From Bacteroidales bacterium (GTDB taxonomy: Bacteria; Bacteroidota; Bacteroidia; Bacteroidales; F082): a stretch of 64,000 bases of DNA. The stretch covers positions 62,001 through 126,000 of the forward strand of contig JAEEJS010000004.1 in the NCBI GenBank assembly GCA_016282015.1, read 5' to 3'. Below, piece by piece: positions 10,319 to 19,347 of this stretch; position 1 is the first letter of the stretch; each line of letters begins with the position of its first letter. The notes under the pieces are model-generated. The model searched no databases. It worked only from the letters and a program-made list of their open reading frames with translations, and was not told the DNA's origin. The position numbers and the translations under genes are program-made.

Positions 10319-11398
10319 ATGAGAAAACTTTTGTTTTTGACATTTGTTATATTAATGTCGCTTAATTTGATGGCTCAGCTTGAGGTCAAAGATGGTTCTT
10401 TCAAAGAAGTACCAGGTTTTGTTAATATAAATCCCGATGAGAATTATCAAAAAGACGATAATGATTTGCCTTTCGCCATTATAAAGGTAAGAACTGAAAA
10501 CATTAACGATAAACAGCGTCGTGAACTAAAATTTAGTGGTAATGCAGGTACTTTTGTCATGTTAGAATATAAAGACGGCGAAGTATGGGTTTATATTACA
10601 GCAAAACATACTGATTATCTAAAGATTTCTCATCCTGATTTTAGTTCCATAGAGTTTGCTTTACCATATGATTTGCAACCAAAAAAAGGGTATGAATTGA
10701 CTATCGTTAATAAACAATCAGTTGATGAAGATGTAATGAAACGTCTTGAAAGGTTAGAAGATGTTGTAATTACCAATCAAACATCAGTTAAAGTAGAAAA
10801 TGAATCTGGTAAAAATAAAAACAGTAATAAAGAAGTCCCTGTTAATAATAGCACAATTAACATTAGTTCAACAGAAACACAACATCTGACATTTAAAGGG
10901 GTTCCGATAGATGGAACATTGAAAGAGTATATTGAAGCAATGAAAAAGGCCGGATTCATTTACAAAGAAAAAACAAGCGATGGGGGTGCTATATTGACAG
11001 GAGATTTCGCTGGTTATAAAAATTGTCGTATTAAAGTTTCAACATTAAACAATTGCGATGTTGTTAATAGAATATTTGTTCAGTTTTTAGACAACGATAC
11101 ATGGTCATCACTCATAATTGATTATGAGAATCTAAAAAATATGCTGATAAAAAAATATGGCAAACCCAAAAATAGTTCCGAGAAATTCACATCTTATGTA
11201 TCAGGTAGTAACGATTCAAAAATGATTGCTATACATAATGGAGAGCACGAATGGTACACTCTGTTTTCAACCGATTTGGGTAATATAGTATTATCTATAA
11301 CGGAAGGTGTAAAGTCATACACTGGTGCTGTTAGCCTCACATATTACGACAAAATCAATTCTGATAAAGTTCAGAATGCCGCTATAGATGATTTGTAA
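10319..11398 (+). CDS. Hypothetical secreted protein (Bacteroidota-specific family)
   Basis: Signal peptide MRKLLFLTFVILMSLNLMAQ at ATG 10319; the N-terminus in the ORF track (10112) is translated repeat. Confidence 0.75.
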   Translation: MRKLLFLTFVILMSLNLMAQLEVKDGSFKEVPGFVNINPDENYQKDDNDLPFAIIKVRTENINDKQRRELKFSGNAGTFVMLEYKDGEVWVYITAKHTDYLKISHPDFSSIEFALPYDLQPKKGYELTIVNKQSVDEDVMKRLERLEDVVITNQTSVKVENESGKNKNSNKEVPVNNSTINISSTETQHLTFKGVPIDGTLKEYIEAMKKAGFIYKEKTSDGGAILTGDFAGYKNCRIKVSTLNNCDVVNRIFVQFLDNDTWSSLIIDYENLKNMLIKKYGKPKNSSEKFTSYVSGSNDSKMIAIHNGEHEWYTLFSTDLGNIVLSITEGVKSYTGAVSLTYYDKINSDKVQNAAIDDL

Positions 11399-11407
11399 TA
11401 CTTTTAT

Positions 11408-12526
11408 ATGATCACATACAGATATGCAAATAACGATAATGAAGAATATGTAGACATCAACGATGTTGATGTTGTTTATAGGAATAATCATAAATTTTTC
11501 TGTATTTCATGTAATAGTGAGATGGTAGCAAGTTTAGGCAATAAAAACACTCACCATTTCCGTCACAAACAAGATACTGATAGCTGTAATAAAGAAACAT
11601 ACCTTCATAAATTAGGCAAGTTCATTTTTAGAGAAGTATATCAAGATTGTTTAAAAAATAATAAGCCATACAACATTACGATGTTTAGAACAATCAGGTG
11701 TTCCAGAATGTCAACATGTAATGTGAGTAAGTTATATGAAGGATATGGATGTACTGAATACAAAAAAGAAACATATGATTTAACACAGTATTATAACGTT
11801 ATTGAAGAAGAAAAAAAGATCGATAGCCATATTCCAGACCTTCTGCTAAAAGGAAGTGATAATAGAAAACCTATATTCATTGAAATAAAAGTAACCCATT
11901 CATGTACTGATGATAAAATCAAATTAGGGTATCCAATAATAGAAATTCCATTAAAGGATGAATCAGACTTAGATCTGATAAAAAGCCGTGATTTGGTTGA
12001 TTATCAAAAACATGGCTTAAGAGATACTTATAGAGAGATATGTGAAAGGGATAACACTGATAAAGATGTCGCTTTTTACAACTTCAAACACGATATATAT
12101 AAGCCTCTTGCACAACATGATATGGCAATGTTTTTCGTTAAAAAGAAAACACTGGCTTGTTATTTTAAAGAACATGCCATAAAATGTAATAAAATTGAAG
12201 AAACTATACGTAAGAAAAATTATGCGTTTGAGTATAGAATAATTTTTTATTATTTCTGTGGAATTAAATCATATTTGTTCGGACTCGCAAAGGCGTGTGA
12301 AAAAGGTATAGAAGTGAGAAATTGCTATCTGTGCAAGTATCATACAATTAACAAGTACAGATATCCACCAGATCATGAAAAACCACTGAAATGCGAATAC
12401 TATAGTGAGCCATATAAGGGTTATTTATGCGATCCGAAGGATGCTAAGGAATGTAAAGTTTTCAGCCCTGATCAATCTATTATAGAGCGTTATTTGTCGT
12501 ACGAAAGCTATTACGAGGAATTTTGA
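11408..12526 (+). CDS. CoiA-like protein: N-terminal Cys zinc-finger motif and PD-(D/E)XK nuclease-like motif
   Basis: FFCISCNSEMVASLGNKNTHHFRHK followed by HIPDLLLKGSDNRKPIFIEIKVTHSC (PD...EIK) and a Cys-rich C-terminus. Confidence 0.65.
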   Translation: MITYRYANNDNEEYVDINDVDVVYRNNHKFFCISCNSEMVASLGNKNTHHFRHKQDTDSCNKETYLHKLGKFIFREVYQDCLKNNKPYNITMFRTIRCSRMSTCNVSKLYEGYGCTEYKKETYDLTQYYNVIEEEKKIDSHIPDLLLKGSDNRKPIFIEIKVTHSCTDDKIKLGYPIIEIPLKDESDLDLIKSRDLVDYQKHGLRDTYREICERDNTDKDVAFYNFKHDIYKPLAQHDMAMFFVKKKTLACYFKEHAIKCNKIEETIRKKNYAFEYRIIFYYFCGIKSYLFGLAKACEKGIEVRNCYLCKYHTINKYRYPPDHEKPLKCEYYSEPYKGYLCDPKDAKECKVFSPDQSIIERYLSYESYYEEF

Positions 12527-12540
12527 TCCTTATATATGGC

Positions 12541-12766
12541 ATTGCCCCCACGTCGTTTCGCGGTGCGAGGGCCCGGCCCGAATCGCGGGGCAGCGATGGC
12601 CAAAAAGCCGAGCTAAGGCCATGATACTCAAGGCAGGTCGATTCTGAAAGAATCTCTAAACGCTGCCATGAGGATCACAGCCTTAGCTCGGATGCAGCGT
12701 AGTGCCGATTATTCGGGCCTTGATCTTTTGGTTCCTTTTCCATCAAGGGAAAAGAACAATAAAAAC
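12541..12766 (-). repeat. Structured inverted-repeat element, copy 2 (opposite orientation)
   Basis: Reverse complement aligns with 10011-10243; internal stems GGCCCGAAT/ATTCGGGCC, CCGAGCTAAGGC/GCCTTAGCTCGG, GGCAG/CTGCC, GATTCT/AGAATC. Confidence 0.85.
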
Positions 12767-12879
12767 CGCCCGTTAGGGCAAATCAGCGTATAATCACAAT
12801 TTTTTCTTCAAAAAAGATATTCTATTTCAAAAATATTTCGTATAATTGCACTTTGTAACACTAGCGAAGCGGTATTTTG

Positions 12880-13977
12880 ATGAAAAACTGGAAAATCTTT
12901 ATAAGTCTTTCTTTTTTAATGTGTTTAGTTTTTGGCGCACAAACTGTGGCATTAGCCGAACAGCAGAAAGACGAAGAGGAGTTCAAGGCAGGCGAAGTCA
13001 TTATAGAGCATGTGCTTGACTCTTACGATTGGCATTTATTCAGTTGGAAAGGCCATGCGGTCACAATCAACCTCCCAATAATTGCCATCAGCGAAGGCCG
13101 CTTCTACACCTTCTCAACCAAGCATTTACATGACGGTAACACTTACGTCACCACCAATAAAAAGACTGGTGAGCCTATGACTTTTGCCATACCGGGCGAA
13201 GGCCAGTACAAAGGCAAGGTGGTTATTCTGGGCAAAGACGGCACACGCATACGTCCACTTGACATCTCCATCACCAAGAATGTGATGGCTCTGTTCATTT
13301 CGAGCACCTTAATCATTGTGCTGTTCTATCTGGTCATGAAAGCCTACCAGAAACGTGGCGAGAAAGCCCCTAAGGGTCTGCAGTCGCTGTTCGAGTGGCT
13401 CATAGTATACGTGCGCGACGACATCGCCCGCAAGGCCATAAGCGAGAACAAAGTTGACCGCTATCTCCCCTACTTGGTTACGGTGTTTTTCTTTATTATC
13501 ATCAACAACATTTTAGGGTTGATTCCGATTTTCCCGTTCGGAGCCAACATCACGGGTAACATTGCGGTGACAGCCGTGCTGGCCATGTTCACCTTCTTCA
13601 TCACGAACCTTCTCGGAAACAAGGAATATTACAAGGACATTTTTAACACCCCCGGTGTGCCGTGGTTCCTGAAGTATCCTCTGCCTCTGATGCCTATCAT
13701 CGAGACCGTAGGCTGCTTCACCAAGCCATTCGTGCTGGCGGTGCGTCTGTTTGCAAACATCACTGCAGGTCACATTGTGGTGCTGGGCTTCATCAGCAGC
13801 ATCTTCATTGTGGCCAAGGTCAGTCTGATGGGTGGAGTCGGAATGTCGGTGTTCTCGCTGATTCTGGCCATCTTCGTCGACTGCATCGAGCTGCTGGTGG
13901 CTTACATCCAGGCTTATGTGTTTACCTTGTTGTCGGCCTTGTATTTCGGAATGGCAAGTAAGGAACATCATCATTAA
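12880..13977 (+). CDS. atpB: F0F1 ATP synthase subunit a
   Basis: PFGANITGNIAVTAVLA, FVLAVRLFANITAGHIV, LLVAYIQAYVFTLLSALYFGMA. Confidence 0.95.
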   Translation: MKNWKIFISLSFLMCLVFGAQTVALAEQQKDEEEFKAGEVIIEHVLDSYDWHLFSWKGHAVTINLPIIAISEGRFYTFSTKHLHDGNTYVTTNKKTGEPMTFAIPGEGQYKGKVVILGKDGTRIRPLDISITKNVMALFISSTLIIVLFYLVMKAYQKRGEKAPKGLQSLFEWLIVYVRDDIARKAISENKVDRYLPYLVTVFFFIIINNILGLIPIFPFGANITGNIAVTAVLAMFTFFITNLLGNKEYYKDIFNTPGVPWFLKYPLPLMPIIETVGCFTKPFVLAVRLFANITAGHIVVLGFISSIFIVAKVSLMGGVGMSVFSLILAIFVDCIELLVAYIQAYVFTLLSALYFGMASKEHHH

Positions 13978-13996
13978 TCTTTAAATATTTAAAGTT

Positions 13997-14266
13997 ATGT
14001 CATTATTAGTCATGTTACAGGAAGTGGCAAGAGCAGCAACAGACCTGGCACCTTTGGCCAAGTTGGGAGCAGCACTCGCCGCAAGTATCGCAGTAATCGG
14101 TGCGGCTATGGGTATCAGCAAAATCGGCGCAAGCGCATTGGAATCAATGGCTCGCCAACCTGAAGCAGCTGGTAACATCCAGACAAGTATGATTTTGGCA
14201 GCGGCTTTCGTGGAAGGTGTTTCACTGTTCGCCGTTGTGGTCTGCTTGTTGGTCGCAGTCGGTTAA
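13997..14266 (+). CDS. atpE: F0F1 ATP synthase subunit c
   Basis: GAALAASIAVIGAAMGISKIGASALESMARQPEA...AAFVEGVSLFAVVV. Confidence 0.96.
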   Translation: MSLLVMLQEVARAATDLAPLAKLGAALAASIAVIGAAMGISKIGASALESMARQPEAAGNIQTSMILAAAFVEGVSLFAVVVCLLVAVG

Positions 14267-14275
14267 AAACAACCA

Positions 14276-14312
14276 GGTTTCAGATTGTAACGGTTGGTTG
14301 CAATCTGAAACC
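14276..14312 (+). promoter_or_regulatory. Intercistronic hairpin between atpE and atpF
   Basis: GGTTTCAGATTG-N13-CAATCTGAAACC, perfect 12-bp stem, no U-tract. Confidence 0.75.
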
Positions 14313-14350
14313 GAAACATTGAATCTTTATAATCTTTGAATCTATAAATT

Positions 14351-14845
14351 ATGGAATTAATAAGTCCTGATATCGGGTTTTTATTTTGGATGACGCTGGC
14401 CTTCGGCATAGTGTTCTTCTTCGTCGCCAGGTTCGCCTTCCCGGTGATTAACAAGATGTTGAAGCAACGCGAGGAGAAAATCACCGAAGCGCTGGAGAAA
14501 GCCGAACGAACCCATGCTGAAATGGAGAAGTTGCAGGCCAATAACGAGATTCTGCTGCAACAGGCCCGCGAAGAGCGCGAGAAGATGCTCAACGAAGCCC
14601 GTCTGTCGAGCGAACAGATAATAGAAGAAGCCAAGGCCAAAGCTTCACAGGAGGCAAACCGCATGATTGATTCGGCCAAAGAGACCATAGAAAACGAGTA
14701 CAAGGCCGCTGTGACCGAGATCAAAAACGAAATCGCTAACATTTCCATAAAAGTCGCCGAGAAGATTCTCCAGGAGGAACTCTCGAAGAACGACAAGCAG
14801 ATGGACTATATCAACAAGATAATCAAAGAGTACGACAATAAGTAA
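14351..14845 (+). CDS. atpF: F0F1 ATP synthase subunit b
   Basis: Single TM then long charged coiled-coil; position in operon. Confidence 0.93.
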   Translation: MELISPDIGFLFWMTLAFGIVFFFVARFAFPVINKMLKQREEKITEALEKAERTHAEMEKLQANNEILLQQAREEREKMLNEARLSSEQIIEEAKAKASQEANRMIDSAKETIENEYKAAVTEIKNEIANISIKVAEKILQEELSKNDKQMDYINKIIKEYDNK

Positions 14846-14851
14846 GACAGT

Positions 14852-15409
14852 ATGAAAGACACTCTGCTGACACGCCGCTACGCCAAGGCTTTCCTTGAAT
14901 ACACCATCAAAAACGACATGGTCGATCAGGGACTTGCCGACCTCGAGCTGCTCACCCAAACATTCAATGAGCAACGCGAGCTGCGCATCATACTGTCACA
15001 ACCTTTCATCTCGAAAGAGAAAAAAGAAAGCATCGTCAAAAGGATTTTTGAAGACAAGCTTTCACCCAACACATTGAAATTCATAATCATGATGATCGAA
15101 AAGAGCCGTCCGAATATTATTCCACAGATTTTGGACGTATTCCGTTACATGTATTATGAATACAAGAACATCGCCAGAGTGATCATCACCTCGGCGGTGC
15201 CTATTGATGAAGCCACCCAACAGAAGTTTCTGGTTTATGTCAAAGAAATAATCAGCGGCCAAATTGAGATTGTCAATGTCATTGACAAGGATATAATAGG
15301 TGGATTCATCGTAAATTATAAAGATTACCAGTATGACCAGAGCGTGCGTACTAAGCTGAAGAATCTGGAGTCTCTGTTTACTGGCAATCTGTATGTTAAA
15401 GGATATTAA
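14852..15409 (+). CDS. atpH: F0F1 ATP synthase subunit delta
   Basis: RRYAKAFLEYTIKN...LSQPFISKEKKESIVKRIFE...DKDIIGGFIVNYKDYQYDQSVRTKL. Confidence 0.94.
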   Translation: MKDTLLTRRYAKAFLEYTIKNDMVDQGLADLELLTQTFNEQRELRIILSQPFISKEKKESIVKRIFEDKLSPNTLKFIIMMIEKSRPNIIPQILDVFRYMYYEYKNIARVIITSAVPIDEATQQKFLVYVKEIISGQIEIVNVIDKDIIGGFIVNYKDYQYDQSVRTKLKNLESLFTGNLYVKGY

Positions 15410-15420
15410 AAAATTGAGAT

Positions 15421-17010
15421 ATGGGAACAATAAAACCCGCTGAGGTATCAGCAATTCTGCTTGACGAGTTGACCAATTTCCAGGACAGCGCCACACTGGA
15501 TGTGAAGGGTACTGTGCTTAACGTCGGTGACGGCGTGGCGCGTATCTACGGCATGAGAGACGCTGAGGCGGGCGAACTGGTGGAATTCGAGAAAAACGGC
15601 GCCATGGGCATCGTCATGAACCTCGAAGAAGACAACGTCGGCGTGGTGCTTTTCAGCGATGCCGACAACATCAACGAAGGCGACACTGTGGTGTGCACAC
15701 GCCGCATAGCTTCCATTAAGGTGGGCGAAGGCCTGCTCGGACGTGTCATCAACACTCTCGGACAGCCTATAGACGGCAAGGGTGAAATAAAAGACGAGAC
15801 TGTTGAAATGCCACTTGAGCGCAAAGCTCCCGGCGTCATCTTCCGTATGCCTGTGAGTGAGCCTTTGCAGACAGGTATCAAGGCCATTGACGCCATGATT
15901 CCTATCGGACGCGGACAGCGTGAGCTCATCATCGGCGACCGTCAGACAGGTAAGACTGCCATCGCCATCGATACCATCATCAACCAGAAAGAATTTTACG
16001 ACAAGGGAGAGCCGGTTTATTGCATCTACGTGGCAATAGGCCAAAAAGGCTCAACCGTCGCCAACATAGTGCAAACACTTGAAGACCGCGGCGCACTTCC
16101 ATACACAATAGTGGTGGCCGCCACGGCTTCAGACGCTGCCGCAATGCAGTACTACGCACCGTTTGCCGGTGCCGCCATAGGCGAATACTTCCGTGACACG
16201 GGCCGTTCGGCTCTCATCGTTTACGATGACCTGTCGAAACAGGCTGTGGCTTATCGTGAGGTTTCACTTCTGCTTCGTCGTCCACCAGGACGTGAGGCTT
16301 ACCCGGGCGATGTGTTCTACCTGCATTCACGTCTGCTTGAAAGAGCTGCTAAAATCATCAACAACGATGAGATTGCATCCCGCATGAACGACCTTCCGGA
16401 AAGTCTGAAAGGCAAGGTGAAAGGCGGCGGTTCGCTTACAGCTCTTCCTATCATCGAGACACAGGCAGGCGACGTGTCGGCCTACATCCCGACCAACGTC
16501 ATCTCCATCACCGACGGACAGATATTCCTTGAGACCAACCTGTTCAACTCAGGTATACGTCCGGCTATCAACGTGGGTATCTCTGTGTCGCGTGTGGGTG
16601 GTAACGCCCAGATCAAGTCAATGAAGAAGGTGGCAGGTACACTGAAACTCGACCAGGCCCAGTTCCGTGAACTGGAAGCTTTCTCGAAATTCGGTTCCGA
16701 CCTTGACCCGGCCACGCAGGCAGTGCTCGACAAAGGCCGTCGTAACGTCCAGATTCTGATTCAGCCTCAGTCGTCGCCATTGCGCGTTGAAGAAGAGGTG
16801 GCTATCATCTACTGCGGCGTCAACAACCTGTTGAGAAAGATCCAGCCCAGCCAGGTGGCAGAGTTCCAGAAACGCTTCCTGAACCTCCTCAACAACTCTC
16901 ACAAAGACACTATGGAGGCTCTGCGTAGCGGCAACTACGGCGATGACGAAAAGGCCATACTGAATAAGGCCGCCGAAGAAGTCGTCAATGCAATGACTAA
17001 GAAAGACTGA
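15421..17010 (+). CDS. atpA: F0F1 ATP synthase subunit alpha
   Basis: [62 protein letters not shown]. Confidence 0.98.
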   Translation: MGTIKPAEVSAILLDELTNFQDSATLDVKGTVLNVGDGVARIYGMRDAEAGELVEFEKNGAMGIVMNLEEDNVGVVLFSDADNINEGDTVVCTRRIASIKVGEGLLGRVINTLGQPIDGKGEIKDETVEMPLERKAPGVIFRMPVSEPLQTGIKAIDAMIPIGRGQRELIIGDRQTGKTAIAIDTIINQKEFYDKGEPVYCIYVAIGQKGSTVANIVQTLEDRGALPYTIVVAATASDAAAMQYYAPFAGAAIGEYFRDTGRSALIVYDDLSKQAVAYREVSLLLRRPPGREAYPGDVFYLHSRLLERAAKIINNDEIASRMNDLPESLKGKVKGGGSLTALPIIETQAGDVSAYIPTNVISITDGQIFLETNLFNSGIRPAINVGISVSRVGGNAQIKSMKKVAGTLKLDQAQFRELEAFSKFGSDLDPATQAVLDKGRRNVQILIQPQSSPLRVEEEVAIIYCGVNNLLRKIQPSQVAEFQKRFLNLLNNSHKDTMEALRSGNYGDDEKAILNKAAEEVVNAMTKKD

Positions 17011-17015
17011 CAATT

Positions 17016-17912
17016 ATGGCAAATCTCAAGGAAGTAAGGACACGAATCAATTCGGTTAACTCCACCATGCAGATCACCGCTGCAATGAAGATGGTGTCTG
17101 CCTCGAAGCTCCGCAAATCGCAGAGCGCGATAGTGACACTGCGTCCTTATTCCTCCAAACTTCAGGGCATAATGCAGAATCTCTCGGCCTCGATGCAAAC
17201 CTCTTCCGAAGGGGTTTACGCCAAGGTGCACAAGGAGAACCCTGAAGACGAGAAGATTCTGCTCATACCGGTGGCTTCGAACAAAGGCCTGTGCGGAGTG
17301 TTCAACGTGACAGTGCTACGCGAGTTGCTCGATGTGCTGCAAAACGAATACAAGGTGCAGTACGAAAATGGCAATGTCGACATACTCTGCATCAGCAAGA
17401 AGATTGAGGAGACCCTTCTGTTCAAGAAATACCGTCTGGCAGGCAACAGAAACGACTTGCTTGACAGTTTGACATACGACAGGGCCGTGGAATTTGCCGA
17501 ACAACTGATGAGCGACTTCGCAAGCGAGAAATACGACCGTATCATATTTATTTACAATCAGTTCAAGAATGCCAGCACTCAGATCCTCACCAAGGAGCAG
17601 TTCCTGCCTATAGTCAGCGGAATGACTGCCGAAGAGGAGAAGAATCCGGCCAACGAAGTGGAATACATCTTCCAGCCATCCAAGGAAGAGATTCTCAACA
17701 CTATGATACCCAAGTCGTTAAAGCTACAGGTATACAAGATTTTGCTCGACAGCTTCACCTCGGAGCATGGCGCGCGCATGGTGTCTATGACCCAGGCCAC
17801 CGACAATGCCGCCGAGCTGCTTAAAGAACTCAACCTTTCATACAACAAAGCACGTCAATCCGCCATCACCAACGAAATCATCGAAATCGTAAGCGGTGCC
17901 AACGCTTTGTAA
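17016..17912 (+). CDS. atpG: F0F1 ATP synthase subunit gamma
   Basis: STMQITAAMKMVSASKLRKSQ ... SNKGLCGVFN ... NKARQSAITNEIIEIVSGANAL. Confidence 0.97.
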   Translation: MANLKEVRTRINSVNSTMQITAAMKMVSASKLRKSQSAIVTLRPYSSKLQGIMQNLSASMQTSSEGVYAKVHKENPEDEKILLIPVASNKGLCGVFNVTVLRELLDVLQNEYKVQYENGNVDILCISKKIEETLLFKKYRLAGNRNDLLDSLTYDRAVEFAEQLMSDFASEKYDRIIFIYNQFKNASTQILTKEQFLPIVSGMTAEEEKNPANEVEYIFQPSKEEILNTMIPKSLKLQVYKILLDSFTSEHGARMVSMTQATDNAAELLKELNLSYNKARQSAITNEIIEIVSGANAL

Positions 17913-17923
17913 TACCTATTGAA

Positions 17924-18550
17924 ATGGATTTCAACTATTGGGAACAATATTATTCCAAACAAAATGCCGAGCTTGTACCCTCGCTGTTTGCGCATTATGT
18001 AGCCGAACTGCTGGGGGAAAAGAAAGCTGAAATAGTGGAACTTGGCTGCGGCAACGGCCGCGACTCGGTGTATTTTGCCCGCGAGGGACACAGTGTGGAC
18101 GCCATAGACCAGTGCTACAACGAGATTTGTTTCCTGATGAAGCAATATCAGCATCTGGACAATCTTGACTTCCGCTGCGACGACTTTACCGACATGGTCG
18201 ACGACGAGCCTTACGACGTGGTTTACTCGCGTTTCACCCTGCATTCCATCTCTAAGGAACAGCAGAAACGCACCCTGGAATGGGCTTACCGCAACCTGCG
18301 CAAGGACGGACTGCTCTGCATTGAGGTGAGAGGCCAGAAAAACGAGATTTACAAGGTGGGCGAAGCCGTTCCTAACGAGGCCGACGCTTACATTTTAGAT
18401 AATCATTATCGCAGGTTCCTGAATTTTGACAGTCTGTGTGAAGACCTCAAAAAGCTTGGCTTTACGCTTGATTTCGCCGCTGAGGACAAGGATTTTGCCC
18501 CTTACAACGGCCAGAATGAGACCTACATCAGAGTAATCGCAAGAAAATAA
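17924..18550 (+). CDS. Class I SAM-dependent methyltransferase
   Basis: VELGCGNGRDSVYFAREGHSVDAIDQ SAM-binding motif. Confidence 0.85.
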   Translation: MDFNYWEQYYSKQNAELVPSLFAHYVAELLGEKKAEIVELGCGNGRDSVYFAREGHSVDAIDQCYNEICFLMKQYQHLDNLDFRCDDFTDMVDDEPYDVVYSRFTLHSISKEQQKRTLEWAYRNLRKDGLLCIEVRGQKNEIYKVGEAVPNEADAYILDNHYRRFLNFDSLCEDLKKLGFTLDFAAEDKDFAPYNGQNETYIRVIARK

Positions 18551-19347
18551 TGGACGATTTTTCAAAGTTTAACGGAGAAGGCACAGTGCTGAGAAAAGCT
18601 CAGATGCGCGAAGTGGCCATTTTGCAGGAAGTCGATAAGATTTGCCGCAAACACGATATCAAGTACTGGATTGACTTCGGCACACTGCTGGGCGCCGTCC
18701 GTCACGGAGGCTTCATCCCCTGGGACGACGACTTGGACATCTCAATGTTAAGCTCTGATTATCAGCGGTTTATGGAGGTGGCTCCCAGCGAGTTACCCGA
18801 ATGGCTTTTCCTGCAGAACAAGTCGACCGACCCCTCCTACCGCCGCACCATCTGCAAGGTACGCGACCTGAACTCACTGTTCATTGAGCGTCACGAAGAC
18901 TTCATGTCGCCATACAAAAAAGGCATCTTCATCGACATTTTCGAGGTGATTGAATACCCAAAAGTGTCGAAAAAGACTGTGAAACGCCTGTCGAAGTGGG
19001 CCAAAAAGACCGACCAGTTCTTCAATGTTCCACAATATGTGACTGCCAAAACCGTTCTGGCCGGCATCACCTTCCCTATCATACGTTGTTTCATCAACCT
19101 GATTTGGAGCGTCCTGAAGCTCAGAAAATCAAACAATCTGGGTTACAGACTGGAACATAACCCCTACAACTCATTCATTGCCAAAGACAAGATCTTCCCT
19201 CTGTCAGAAATCGAGTTTGAGGGCATAAAGTTCTCTGCACCAAACGATTACGACGCCGTTTTGAAGAGTTATTACAAAGACTACATGAAACTTCCCAAGG
19301 AGGAAGACCGCTGGATACACTCCAAATTCATCTATTTCAACGAATAG
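18550..19347 (+). CDS. LicD family phosphotransferase-like protein
   Basis: YWIDFGTLLGAVRHGGFIPWDDDLDISM. Confidence 0.9.
   Translation: MDDFSKFNGEGTVLRKAQMREVAILQEVDKICRKHDIKYWIDFGTLLGAVRHGGFIPWDDDLDISMLSSDYQRFMEVAPSELPEWLFLQNKSTDPSYRRTICKVRDLNSLFIERHEDFMSPYKKGIFIDIFEVIEYPKVSKKTVKRLSKWAKKTDQFFNVPQYVTAKTVLAGITFPIIRCFINLIWSVLKLRKSNNLGYRLEHNPYNSFIAKDKIFPLSEIEFEGIKFSAPNDYDAVLKSYYKDYMKLPKEEDRWIHSKFIYFNE

Noticed and set aside
9931-10365. ORFs 9931-10314 (-) and 10093-10365 (+) as real genes
   Set aside because: Both lie over the repeat/hairpin element and the hicA promoter and have no recognisable domain.
10011-12766. Classical insertion sequence or composite transposon
   Set aside because: No transposase, integrase or RAYT gene and no obvious target duplication were seen; the paired elements are therefore reported only as structured repeats.
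13997-14266. Na+-dependent ATP synthase c subunit
   Set aside because: The site reads FVEGVSLF; the residue after the essential Glu is Gly and the Na+ ligand pattern (Glu followed by Ser/Thr) is not met.
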